64,000 bases of DNA from Bacteroides ilei (GTDB lineage: Bacteria; Bacteroidota; Bacteroidia; Bacteroidales; Bacteroidaceae): NCBI RefSeq assembly GCF_900128495.1, contig NZ_LT635801.1, forward strand, positions 755,997-819,996, written 5' to 3'. Positions 56,278 through 64,000 of the stretch are shown piece by piece. The position numbers and the translations under genes were made by a program. The notes below the pieces were generated by a model. The model did not search any database, was not told the origin of the DNA, and saw nothing but the letters and a program-made list of their open reading frames with translations. Every line of letters begins with the position of its first letter. Positions within the stretch are counted from its first letter, which is position 1.

Positions 56278-56342
56278 TTTCCATTGGAAATTTTGTTTGA
56301 AAGAAATAAATAACTTCTTTTGCGAAAAATTTCCATAGGAAA
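56278..56342 (+). promoter_or_regulatory. Two palindromic operators round the promoter of the flavoprotein gene
   Basis: TTTCCATTGGAAA (56278-56290) and TTTCCATAGGAAA (56330-56342) are near-identical palindromes with centres 52 bases apart (about five helix turns). Between them lie a -33-like TTTG (56292-56295) and a -7-like TTCTTTTG (56315-56322), 19 bases apart. The likely binder is the MarR-type regulator encoded 27 bases downstream of the flavoprotein gene; the second copy sits 30 bases before the ATG at 56373. Confidence 0.6.
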
Positions 56343-56372
56343 ATAATTATAAACGAAAATAAAATAAGGATT

Positions 56373-58859
56373 ATGATGAAATACGTTATTGTTGGTGGAG
56401 TGGCCGGTGGTGCAACTGCTGCGGCCCGTATCCGCAGAAATACTGAAAAGGCTGAAATCATTCTGTTTGAAAAGGGAGAACACATCTCGTACGCCAATTG
56501 TGGGTTGCCGTATTATATCGGTGGGGTTATCGAGGAACGTGACAGATTGTTCGTGCAGACTCCGGCCGCTTTCGGTAAACGTTTCAATATCGATGTGCGT
56601 ACCCGTTCGGAAGTCACTGCCGTTGATTTAGCTGCCAAGCAGGTTACAGTACGCAAGGCCGACGGATCAGTTTATACGGAAAGTTATGATAAGCTGCTGC
56701 TTTCGCCGGGTGCTTCTCCTGTGCGTCCGCCTCTGTCGGGAATCGATCTTCCGGGAATCTTCACTTTGCGTAATGTAAGTGATACAGACCGTATCAAGGG
56801 CTATATGCAGCAGCATAACGTGAAGCGTGCAGTCATTGTGGGTGGTGGTTTCATTGGTTTGGAAATGGCCGAAAACCTGCATCACGCCGGTGCTGAAGTG
56901 GCTGTGGTTGAAATGGCCGACCAGGTGATGGGCCCGATTGATTATTCGATGGCGGCTCTGGTACATGAACATCTGTTGCAGAAAGGTGTGAAGCTTTATC
57001 TGAAGCAGGCCGTGGAAGGTTTTGAAAAGAACGGGGAGGAAGGATTGACCGTACATTTCAAGTCGGGAATCAAGCTTGACGCCGGGCTGGTCCTGCTTTC
57101 TATCGGTGTACGTCCCGAAACCCGTCTGGCTTCGGAAGCCGGCTTGAAGATTGGCGAGGCCAGAGGGATTTATGTGAATGAATATCTGCAGACCTCCGAT
57201 GAATCGGTGTATGCTGTGGGTGATGCCATCGAATTCCCTCATCCGCTTACGGGTAAACCTTGGTTGAATTATCTGGCAGGTCCTGCTAACCGTCAGGCAC
57301 GTATCGTGGCCGATAATATGGTGTTCGGCAACAAGGTGAAGTATGAAGGGGCTATAGGAACATCTATAGCCAAGGTATTCGACCAGACCGTTGCGTCGAC
57401 CGGACTTCCTGCCAAACGCCTGAAACAGATGGAAATCCCTTATCTTTCCGCTACTATCCATTCGAGTTCCCATGCGGGTTATTATCCGGGCGCATCACAG
57501 ATGGATATCAAGATTACTTTTTCGCCTGAAGATGGAAAACTGTACGGTGCACAGATTGTTGGTTACGACGGCGTGGACAAACGCATTGACGAATATGCTC
57601 TGACCATCAAACGGGGTGGGACGGTATACGATCTGGTATGTCTGGAACATGCGTATGCCCCTCCTTTCTCTTCCGCAAAAGATCCTGTGGCCATTTCGGG
57701 TTATGTGGCCGGCAATATCTTGAGCGGGAAGATGACACCGCTTTACTGGAGGGAATTGCAGCAGGCCGATTTGAGCAAAGTTACACTGGTGGATGTCCGT
57801 ACGGCAGATGAATTTGCTTTGGGAGGCATAAAAGGTGCGGTGAATATTCCGTTGGACGATCTGCGTCAGCGTATGCAGGAAATTCCTACCGACAAACCTG
57901 TCTATCTTTATTGTGGAGTAGGCTTGCGCGGATACCTGGCTTCGAATATTTTGAAGGATAACGGGTATAAGGATGTACGTAACCTGATAGGCGGTCTGAA
58001 GACATATCGTGCGGCTGTTGCTCCTCTTCCAACTCCGGGTTCGGGGAATACCGGTGGCACATCATGCTGCAGTTCATCGTCCTTTACCGAAAGTACCTCG
58101 GCCTGTGAGTGTAAACCGGAAACCGAAGTGAAGGTCATTAAGGTAGATGCCTGCGGGATACAGTGCCCGGGTCCGATTCTGAAATTGAAGAAAAGTATGG
58201 AGGCGCTGGTTCCGGGAGGGCGTCTGGAAGTACGGGCTACCGATGCCGGTTTCCCTAGAGATGCCGAAGCTTGGTGCAGGACTACCGGAAACCGTTTCAT
58301 TTCGTCGGCTTCGGAAGGCGGGGTTTATAAGGTAATGGTCGAGAAAGCCACACCCTGTGCCGTAGAGGCTTCACGTCCGGCCGTGGAGGAGCATGGAAAA
58401 ACTTTCATTCTGTTCAGCGATGACCTTGACAAAACTTTAGCTACCTTTGTGCTGGCAAACGGTGCTGCCGCTACGGGTAAGAAGGTAACCATTTTCTTTA
58501 CTTTCTGGGGGCTGAATGCCATCAAGAAGGTGAATAAGCCTAAAGTGAAGAAAGATATTTTCGGAAAGATGTTCGGCATGATGCTGCCGTCGGATTCTTT
58601 ACAATTGAAACTCTCTAAAATGAACATGCTGGGTATCGGTGCCAAGATGATGCGTTACCTGATGTGTTCCAAAGGAATTGATTCATTGGAATCACTCCGC
58701 CAGCAGGCCATTGACAACGGTGTAGAGTTTATCGCCTGCCAGATGTCGATGGATGTAATGGGGGTGAAGCGTGAAGAACTGCTTGATAATGTGACGGTAG
58801 GAGGTGTAGCTACCTATATGGACCGTGCCGAACAGGCTAATGTGAATTTGTTTATCTGA
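56373..58859 (+). CDS. CoA-disulfide reductase/rhodanese/TusA/DsrE fusion protein
   Basis: An 828-residue fusion handling sulfane sulfur. Residues 1 to about 450 are an FAD/NAD(P)H disulfide reductase: FAD site IVGGVAGGATAAARI, redox Cys43 (ANCGLPYYIGG), NAD site VIVGGGFIGLEMAENLH and the C-terminal dimer domain. A rhodanese domain follows with active Cys514 (YLYCGVGLRG, near LVDVRTADEFALGG). Then come a TusA-like domain (Cys598 in IQCPGPILKLKKS) and a DsrE-like domain (about 670-828, TFILFSDDLDKTLATFVLAN, VTIFFTFWGLNAIKKV). Likely job: reduce persulfides or CoA-polysulfides and pass sulfur on in the cytosol. It is read with MarR and queH. The promoter region carries paired palindromes. Confidence 0.9.
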   Translation: MMKYVIVGGVAGGATAAARIRRNTEKAEIILFEKGEHISYANCGLPYYIGGVIEERDRLFVQTPAAFGKRFNIDVRTRSEVTAVDLAAKQVTVRKADGSVYTESYDKLLLSPGASPVRPPLSGIDLPGIFTLRNVSDTDRIKGYMQQHNVKRAVIVGGGFIGLEMAENLHHAGAEVAVVEMADQVMGPIDYSMAALVHEHLLQKGVKLYLKQAVEGFEKNGEEGLTVHFKSGIKLDAGLVLLSIGVRPETRLASEAGLKIGEARGIYVNEYLQTSDESVYAVGDAIEFPHPLTGKPWLNYLAGPANRQARIVADNMVFGNKVKYEGAIGTSIAKVFDQTVASTGLPAKRLKQMEIPYLSATIHSSSHAGYYPGASQMDIKITFSPEDGKLYGAQIVGYDGVDKRIDEYALTIKRGGTVYDLVCLEHAYAPPFSSAKDPVAISGYVAGNILSGKMTPLYWRELQQADLSKVTLVDVRTADEFALGGIKGAVNIPLDDLRQRMQEIPTDKPVYLYCGVGLRGYLASNILKDNGYKDVRNLIGGLKTYRAAVAPLPTPGSGNTGGTSCCSSSSFTESTSACECKPETEVKVIKVDACGIQCPGPILKLKKSMEALVPGGRLEVRATDAGFPRDAEAWCRTTGNRFISSASEGGVYKVMVEKATPCAVEASRPAVEEHGKTFILFSDDLDKTLATFVLANGAAATGKKVTIFFTFWGLNAIKKVNKPKVKKDIFGKMFGMMLPSDSLQLKLSKMNMLGIGAKMMRYLMCSKGIDSLESLRQQAIDNGVEFIACQMSMDVMGVKREELLDNVTVGGVATYMDRAEQANVNLFI

Positions 58860-58886
58860 TAGAAGAAAAGATTGTAATCGGGTTTT

Positions 58887-59261
58887 ATGGAAAAAATAAA
58901 ATGCATCTGTGTCATGCGGGATCTGTTTCAGGCTTTATCGGAACTGGAATCCCAACTGGTGGAAAAGTATGGTATATCCCTGAATGAAGCGATGGTGCTT
59001 TGTAGCGTGGGGGAAGACAAGGTGGCTGCAAGTGGAATTGTGGAGCGCACCGGTCTGACAGCCTCCCATGCGTCGAAGGTTATCGGTTCTGTCGAGAAAA
59101 AAGGGTATCTGCTCCGTCATCTGGGTGAGAAGGATAAGCGACAGATGTATTTTACGTTGACCGATGAGGCCCGCCGCTGTCTGGATGCCGTGAAAAGTAG
59201 GGGGGTGGATATCCCCGAAGCATTACAACCTTTGTTTATGGGAAAGGAGCAGCCGGCATGA
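58887..59261 (+). CDS. MarR-family regulator with N-terminal CxC
   Basis: A 124-residue winged-helix regulator: ISLNEAMVLCSVGEDKVAAS, ERTGLTASHASKVIGSVEKK and GYLLRHLGEKDKRQMYFTLT (the wing, with the DKR motif of MarR proteins). Cys6 and Cys8 (KCICVMRD) lie in the dimer region and could sense thiols or persulfides. It begins 27 bases after the fusion gene and overlaps queH by four bases. It probably binds the paired palindromes before the fusion gene and represses it. The sensor role is inferred. Confidence 0.8.
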   Translation: MEKIKCICVMRDLFQALSELESQLVEKYGISLNEAMVLCSVGEDKVAASGIVERTGLTASHASKVIGSVEKKGYLLRHLGEKDKRQMYFTLTDEARRCLDAVKSRGVDIPEALQPLFMGKEQPA

Positions 59262-59890
59262 AAAGGAAAAAGTTTGTGCTTGAAGTGCCGGGAGGAGCCG
59301 GAAAGGTCCTGCTTCATACTTGTTGTGCTCCTTGTTCATCGGCTATCATCGAATGTCTGATGCAACATGATGTGCGTCCTACCATTTATTATTGCAATCC
59401 GAATATCTATCCGCTCGAAGAGTACAATATCCGTAAAGATGAGTGTACCCGTTATGCCCGGTCGCTCGGTCTGGATATTGTAGATGCCGATTATGACCAT
59501 GATTTATGGCGCTGTACGGTAAAAGGGCTGGAAGATGAGCCGGAACGTGGAGGCCGTTGCCTGCAGTGTTTCAAGATGCGTTTACGTGAAACGGCCAAGT
59601 ATGCCCATGAACATGGCTTTACTGTCATTACCACGACTCTGGCTTCTTCACGCTGGAAAAGTCTGGAGCAGATCAATGAGGCCGGGCATTATGCTGTGGA
59701 GCCTTATCCGGATGTTGTATGGTGGGAGCAGAACTGGCGTAAAGGCGGGTTGAGCGAAAGGCGGGTTGCCATCATCAAGGAATATGGTTTTTATAACCAG
59801 CAGTATTGCGGCTGTGAATTCAGTATGCGGAACACGGAAAAGAAAGAAATACCGTCTCTTGTTTCTCCTGAAAGTACCGGAAAAAAATAA
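59258..59890 (+). CDS. queH: Epoxyqueuosine reductase QueH
   Basis: A 210-residue metal/cluster enzyme making queuosine, the modified base of tRNA wobble position 34. Cysteine motifs of QueH are present: HTCCAPC (Cys22, Cys23, Cys26), GRCLQCFKMRL and QYCGCEFS, with the NPNIYPLEEYNIR segment. It overlaps the MarR gene (ATGA). Only the tail beyond residue 195 is unusual. No function in sulfur metabolism is implied by the linkage, though both use cysteine chemistry. Confidence 0.9.
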   Translation: MKRKKFVLEVPGGAGKVLLHTCCAPCSSAIIECLMQHDVRPTIYYCNPNIYPLEEYNIRKDECTRYARSLGLDIVDADYDHDLWRCTVKGLEDEPERGGRCLQCFKMRLRETAKYAHEHGFTVITTTLASSRWKSLEQINEAGHYAVEPYPDVVWWEQNWRKGGLSERRVAIIKEYGFYNQQYCGCEFSMRNTEKKEIPSLVSPESTGKK

Positions 59891-59920
59891 AGAAAATTCC
59901 AGGTTGTCGGGAAAAACGAA

Positions 59921-59966
59921 TCCCTGGAACTTGCCGTCAGTCATTTGGCCGGTTCCAGGGATTTTT
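59921..59966. terminator. Terminator between queH and mmdB
   Basis: Stem TCCCTGGAAC (59921-59930) with GTTCCAGGGA (59952-59961), followed by T-rich sequence on both strands. It serves the convergent queH and mmdB ends. Confidence 0.8.
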
Positions 59967-59986
59967 TATGGTAGTATCATATTATA

Positions 59987-61156
59987 TCAGACCAGGAATC
60001 CCAGTAGGATACCGGCTGCTACCGCCGAACCGATTACACCAGCTACGTTCGGACCCATAGCGTGCATCAGCAGGTAATTGCTCGGATCGTATTCCAGTCC
60101 GATTACCTGTGAAATGCGGGCAGAGTCGGGCACAGCTGATACACCGGCATTACCGATAAGCGGGTTGATCTTGTCTTCTTTCTTCAGTATCAGATTGAAA
60201 ATCTTGACGAAGATGACACCCGATGCGGTTGCGATGACAAATGACAGGGCACCGAGGATAAAGATCTTGATGGAATCCCAGGTAAGGAACTCGGATGCCT
60301 GAGTGGAAGCTCCTACGGTTACACCCAGCAGAATGGTGATGGTATCAATCAGCGGACCGCGGGCTGTTTCTGCCAGACGGCGTGTCACGCCACTTTCTTT
60401 CAGCAGATTACCGAAGAACAGCATACCCAGCAGCGGCAGACCGGAAGGTACCAGGAACGTGGTGAGCAGCAGACCTACGATAGGGAACATCACCTTTTCT
60501 GTGTGCGATACGGCGCGCGGAGCCTTCATGCGGATAAGGCGTTCCTTTTTGGTGGTGAGCAGGCGCATGATAGGAGGCTGTATTACCGGTACCAGTGCCA
60601 TATAGGAATAGGCGGATACGGCAATCGCACCCATCAGGTTAGGTGCCAGTTTGGATGAGAGGAAGATGGCGGTCGGACCGTCGGCACCGCCGATAATACC
60701 GATGGCAGCTGCCTGCATCGGATCGAAACCGATTTCAAGGGCAATCATATAGGCTCCGAAGATACCGAACTGTGCAGCGGCGCCGATCAGCATCAGTTTC
60801 GGATTGGATATCAGGGCCGAGAAGTCGGTCATGGCACCGATACCCAGGAAGATGAGCGGCGGGTACCAACCGGAGGTCACTCCCTGATAGAGGATGTTAA
60901 GAACTGAGCCTTCCTCGTAGATGCCTACTTTGAGTCCGGCTTCCATATTGAACGGAATGTTACCGATGAGGATACCGAATCCGATCGGAATCAGCAGCAT
61001 CGGCTCGAATTCCTTGGCTACGGCCAGATAGATGAACGCTATACCTACCAGGATCATTACCAGATGTCCCGGTGTTGCATTGAAGAAGCCGGTATAGGTC
61101 CAGAAATCGGCCAGATTATTCTGTAAGAAACTAAAAAACTCTCCCATATTATTCAA
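59987..61156 (-). CDS. mmdB: Sodium-pumping decarboxylase beta subunit (MmdB)
   Basis: A 389-residue (or 386 from the ATG at 61147) membrane subunit that couples decarboxylation of carboxybiotin to Na+ export. It has about nine or more hydrophobic segments and family motifs MLLIPIGFGILIGNIPF, GIIGGADGPTAIFLSSKLAP (conserved Na+-site region) and PLIGNAGVSAVPDSARISQ. It overlaps mmdC by eight bases. With the upstream genes it forms methylmalonyl-CoA decarboxylase. Confidence 0.92.
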   Translation of the reverse strand: MNNMGEFFSFLQNNLADFWTYTGFFNATPGHLVMILVGIAFIYLAVAKEFEPMLLIPIGFGILIGNIPFNMEAGLKVGIYEEGSVLNILYQGVTSGWYPPLIFLGIGAMTDFSALISNPKLMLIGAAAQFGIFGAYMIALEIGFDPMQAAAIGIIGGADGPTAIFLSSKLAPNLMGAIAVSAYSYMALVPVIQPPIMRLLTTKKERLIRMKAPRAVSHTEKVMFPIVGLLLTTFLVPSGLPLLGMLFFGNLLKESGVTRRLAETARGPLIDTITILLGVTVGASTQASEFLTWDSIKIFILGALSFVIATASGVIFVKIFNLILKKEDKINPLIGNAGVSAVPDSARISQVIGLEYDPSNYLLMHAMGPNVAGVIGSAVAAGILLGFLV

Positions 61157-61574
61157 TGATTATAAGGTCTGTACCTTCCAGTATTGATTCTCCTTTGCTG
61201 ACTTTGATGGAAGTGACTTTTCCGTCGCGGTCGGCCTTGATGTCGTTCTCCATCTTCATGGCTTCCAGAATGAGCAGGGTCTGTCCGCGTTTTACGGTAT
61301 CGCCTTCTTTCACCTTGATTTCGAGGATGACACCCGGAAGCGGTGACTTGATGCCTTTTCCTCCCACATTCGGACGAGTTACGGCTGCTGCCGGCGGTGC
61401 TGCCGGAGTGGTGGCGGCCGTACGGACTACCGGTTTGATTTTTGGAGACGTTTTCTTTTCCAGTTCTACCGTGTAGGGAGTGCCGTTCACTTCTACACGT
61501 ACATGATTTTCTTCTATATCGCCAACGGTCACTTTGTAGAGGTTACCGTTGATTTTGTATCTATATTCTTTCAT
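61149..61574 (-). CDS. mmdC: Biotin-carrier subunit (MmdC)
   Basis: A 141-residue biotin carboxyl-carrier protein. The biotinylated Lys107 is in ILEAMKMEND, the classic AMKM motif. The front part (MKEYRYKINGNLYKVTVGDI) is a conserved beta-rich domain, followed by a Pro/Ala-rich flexible linker (about 48-65). It carries CO2 from the alpha subunit to the beta subunit. Its order between gamma and beta genes is typical. Confidence 0.93.
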   Translation of the reverse strand: MKEYRYKINGNLYKVTVGDIEENHVRVEVNGTPYTVELEKKTSPKIKPVVRTAATTPAAPPAAAVTRPNVGGKGIKSPLPGVILEIKVKEGDTVKRGQTLLILEAMKMENDIKADRDGKVTSIKVSKGESILEGTDLIIIE

Positions 61575-61597
61575 AATTCGAAAATGTATTAAGCGGG

Positions 61598-62539
61598 TTA
61601 TTTCTTATGTGGAGTTTCACGGAGGGTATAGATCTTGGAGCTCCATGGCGAGTAGCTGCGTTTTACGCGGCTGATGGTAAGGATGGTCTCTTCTACGTCA
61701 TGGTCGGCTCCACGGGCTTCATGCAGAGCCATGGTAATGGCAGCAATGACTTCGCCCGGCGCTTCTCCAAGTCCTTTTTCCTTGGCTTCCTGCTTGTCGG
61801 TTATGTTCTGTACCTTCATGGCATTCTGCTTACGCAGTTTGACGGCAAGACGGCCGATGAGACGGAAGCAGATGTATAGCAGGATCAGACCCAGAAACAC
61901 TACACTCATAGCCGAGATGGCCATACCGATTCCCGACGGGTCGTGCAGTTCGAACTTGTCCATCTTGGGATTGCTGTCGATGGTCTTGTTGTTGGTACTT
62001 GGTGTCACGTATTTTTCGGCACTGTCGTCTTTCACTTCCCATGTAGGAGAAGCGTCGCCTACGCGTGCGTATGACTGGTTGGCCTTCAGGATTCCGGCCG
62101 GGACCACAATCTGGTCAAGCAGTTTCTTGCCGGAGTCGAAGAGTCCGATCCAGTTGCTGTTTTCCTTGCTTAATACAAAGTTCGTATGGAATGTTCCGCG
62201 GCGGGGAGCACCGTCGGCCCAGAACAGGGTGTGCTGGCGTGGCTTGATGGCCGTAAGGACATCACCTTTTGGGATAAAGTAGGAAACGGTATCTCCCGGG
62301 GTGTTGCTCACTTTCAGGTAGCATCCGGCCAGATCGGCACTGCTGTATGATTTGTTGAATATTTCAATCCATGCACTATGTATACCGTAATCATCCTGGT
62401 AGTTGCTTTCATTGTCTACAAGCACTTCGTTGATGATGAGTTTCGTATTGCTGGTCTTGTTTTCTGATGAACTGTGGCACGAACTGAGCCCTAGCATCAG
62501 AAGCATGGAGAAAAATATTCCTATCTTGTTTATTTTCAT
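61598..62539 (-). CDS. OadG-type gamma subunit fused to a lamin-tail lipoprotein domain
   Basis: A 313-residue protein joining two parts. The N-terminus is a lipoprotein signal (MLLMLGLSSC, Cys21) followed by a lamin-tail (LTD) domain (about 33-170: LIINEVLVDNESNYQDDYGI, SAWIEIFNKSYSSADLAGCY). Then comes a membrane segment (about 207-230, MAISAMSVVFLGLILLYICF) and a cytoplasmic tail typical of OadG gamma subunits. The gamma subunit normally anchors the complex and is only about 80-100 residues long. It lies between mmdA and mmdC, as expected. The LTD domain should face the periplasm; its role there is unknown. Confidence 0.85.
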   Translation of the reverse strand: MKINKIGIFFSMLLMLGLSSCHSSSENKTSNTKLIINEVLVDNESNYQDDYGIHSAWIEIFNKSYSSADLAGCYLKVSNTPGDTVSYFIPKGDVLTAIKPRQHTLFWADGAPRRGTFHTNFVLSKENSNWIGLFDSGKKLLDQIVVPAGILKANQSYARVGDASPTWEVKDDSAEKYVTPSTNNKTIDSNPKMDKFELHDPSGIGMAISAMSVVFLGLILLYICFRLIGRLAVKLRKQNAMKVQNITDKQEAKEKGLGEAPGEVIAAITMALHEARGADHDVEETILTISRVKRSYSPWSSKIYTLRETPHKK

Positions 62540-62560
62540 AATTTTTCGGTTTGGTATGGA

Positions 62561-64000
62561 TTACAAAGGAATATTGCCATGTTTCTTGGCCGGATTGGTC
62601 AGCTTCTTGGTCTGCAGCTGCTGTAATGCCCGGATAATGCGGAAACGTGTGTTGCGAGGTTCGATCACGTCGTCGATGTAGCCATATTTGGCTGCATTGT
62701 ACGGGTTGGCGAACAGTTTGGTGTATTCCGCTTCCTTTTCGGCCATGAATGCTGCCGGGTCGGCCGCTTCCTTGGCTTCTTTGGCATAGAGCACCTCTAC
62801 GGCACCGGCACCACCCATAACGGCGATTTCGGCTGTAGGCCATGCATAGTTCATGTCGCCGCGCAGCTGCTTGCAGCTCATCACGATGTGTGATCCTCCG
62901 TACGACTTGCGCAGGGTGACTGTTACTTTAGGCACGGTGGCTTCGCCGTAGGCATAAAGCAGTTTGGCTCCGTGCAGGATGACGGCATTGTATTCCTGTC
63001 CGGTTCCCGGAAGGAATCCCGGAACGTCTACCAATGATACAATAGGAATGTTGAAGGCATCGCAGAAACGGACGAAACGGGCCCCTTTGCGTGATGCGTT
63101 GCAGTCGAGCACGCCGGCCAGGAACTTGGGCTGGTTGGCTACGATACCTACCGACTGTCCGTTGAAACGGGCAAAACCGATAATGATGTTCTTGGCGAAG
63201 TCGCGTTGTACTTCAAGGAATTCTCCGTTATCGACGATGGCACCGATCACTTCATACATGTCGTACGGTTTGTTCGGACTTTCCGGAATGATTTCGTTCA
63301 ACGAGTCCTCCAGCCGGTCGATCGGGTCGGTACAGTCAACATAGGGAGGTTCTTCCAGGTTGTTCTGCGGAATATAGCTCAATAGCTTACGGATCAAGGC
63401 AAGGCCTTCCTCTTCGGTAGCTGCCGTAAAGTGAGTTACCCCCGAGCGTGTGGAGTGTACGCTGGCGCCTCCCAGATCTTCCTGGCTCACGTCTTCTCCG
63501 GTAACGGTCTTCACTACTTTCGGTCCGGTAAGGAACATGTACGAGGTTCCTTCCATCATCAGCGTGAAGTCGGTCAGGGCCGGTGAGTAGACGGCACCTC
63601 CGGCACACGGTCCGAAAACTCCCGAAATTTGCGGGATGACACCCGAAGCCAGGATATTACGCTGGAATATTTCGGCATATCCTGCCAATGCGTTGATACC
63701 TTCCTGGATACGCGCACCTCCCGAGTCATTCAGTCCGATACAGGGGGCACCCATCTTCATGGCCAGATCCATAACCTTACAGATTTTCTGTGCCATGGTT
63801 TCCGACAAGGAACCTGCAGAAACGGTGAAGTCTTGTGCGAAGATATAGACCAGACGTCCTTCAATGGTTCCGTAACCGGTTACCACACCGTCGCCCAGAT
63901 AGTGCTTCTTGTCCATTCCGAAGTTGGTACAACGGTGCTTTACAAACATGTCAAGCTCTTCGAAGCTGCCTTCGTCCAGCAGCATGGCGATACGTTCGCG
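62561..64000 (-). CDS. mmdA: Methylmalonyl-CoA decarboxylase alpha subunit (MmdA), 5' end cut off
   Basis: The carboxyltransferase subunit; 479 codons are visible and its start lies right of the window edge, so about 35-40 residues are missing against the usual 515. It opens [18 protein letters not shown], then [34 protein letters not shown] (oxyanion region), [37 protein letters not shown] and [20 protein letters not shown], the carboxyltransferase signature. It makes propionyl-CoA and transfers CO2 to biotin. It starts the operon alpha-gamma-C-beta. A propionyl-CoA carboxylase alpha chain is a less likely alternative given mmdB. Confidence 0.92.
   Translation of the reverse strand, partial: RERIAMLLDEGSFEELDMFVKHRCTNFGMDKKHYLGDGVVTGYGTIEGRLVYIFAQDFTVSAGSLSETMAQKICKVMDLAMKMGAPCIGLNDSGGARIQEGINALAGYAEIFQRNILASGVIPQISGVFGPCAGGAVYSPALTDFTLMMEGTSYMFLTGPKVVKTVTGEDVSQEDLGGASVHSTRSGVTHFTAATEEEGLALIRKLLSYIPQNNLEEPPYVDCTDPIDRLEDSLNEIIPESPNKPYDMYEVIGAIVDNGEFLEVQRDFAKNIIIGFARFNGQSVGIVANQPKFLAGVLDCNASRKGARFVRFCDAFNIPIVSLVDVPGFLPGTGQEYNAVILHGAKLLYAYGEATVPKVTVTLRKSYGGSHIVMSCKQLRGDMNYAWPTAEIAVMGGAGAVEVLYAKEAKEAADPAAFMAEKEAEYTKLFANPYNAAKYGYIDDVIEPRNTRFRIIRALQQLQTKKLTNPAKKHGNIPL

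Overview
The window is Bacteroidales DNA, most like a Bacteroides or Phocaeicola chromosome. The evidence is the Bacteroides-type promoter -7 box (TAnnTTTG) before many genes, Bacteroides TraE/TraF/TraG conjugation proteins, a NigD-like lipoprotein, many lipoprotein signals, a menaquinone (men) gene cluster and a sodium-pumping methylmalonyl-CoA decarboxylase cluster. No rRNA, tRNA or CRISPR array was seen.

Region 1 (about 1-32 kb) looks like the right part of an integrative conjugative element with cargo. Its left edge holds conjugation genes read leftwards (traG partial, traF, two traE-type genes, a membrane protein). Its right part holds a primase-like protein, a RepA-like ATPase, a helix-turn-helix protein, an unknown protein, a tyrosine integrase and a membrane protein. 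Between them lies cargo: a RES-domain NAD-targeting toxin-like gene; a peptide natural-product locus (GG-leader precursor with a CVCECVC core, radical SAM/SPASM maturase, a 561-residue HELNH metalloprotease-like protein and a 110-residue protein); a decayed ATPase gene; two divergent lipoproteins; and a three-gene polymorphic-toxin cassette (a protein with a type IX-like sorting tail, a 3312-residue SpvB/RHS protein ending in a lipase-like tip, and an ankyrin lipoprotein that is probably its immunity protein). A 55-bp RHS relic lies just beyond the ankyrin gene. Two 58-bp repeats sit at 25.9 and 31.9 kb.

Region 2 (about 30.6-32.8 kb) has no intact gene. It holds the second 58-bp repeat, possible insertion-sequence end remnants and a strong terminator, and is probably the junction with the chromosome.

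Region 3 (32.8-64 kb) is mostly ordinary chromosome: a DUF1349 lipoprotein, a LuxR-type regulator broken by one stop codon, a family 9 glycoside hydrolase with a NigD-like partner, the men genes (menE, menC, then flavodoxin/DUF2023 and an HU-like gene, then menB, menD, menF and a thioesterase), a CsgG-type lipoprotein operon, a persulfide-handling flavoprotein fusion with a MarR regulator and queH, and the mmd sodium pump genes. An AT-rich patch (43.3-47.7 kb) separates menB from the other men genes and carries a DUF3427-type nuclease-helicase, two unknown genes and four tandem 22-bp repeats.

The best candidate for an undescribed system is the peptide locus at 3972-8126. The RHS-lipase/ankyrin-lipoprotein cassette is second.
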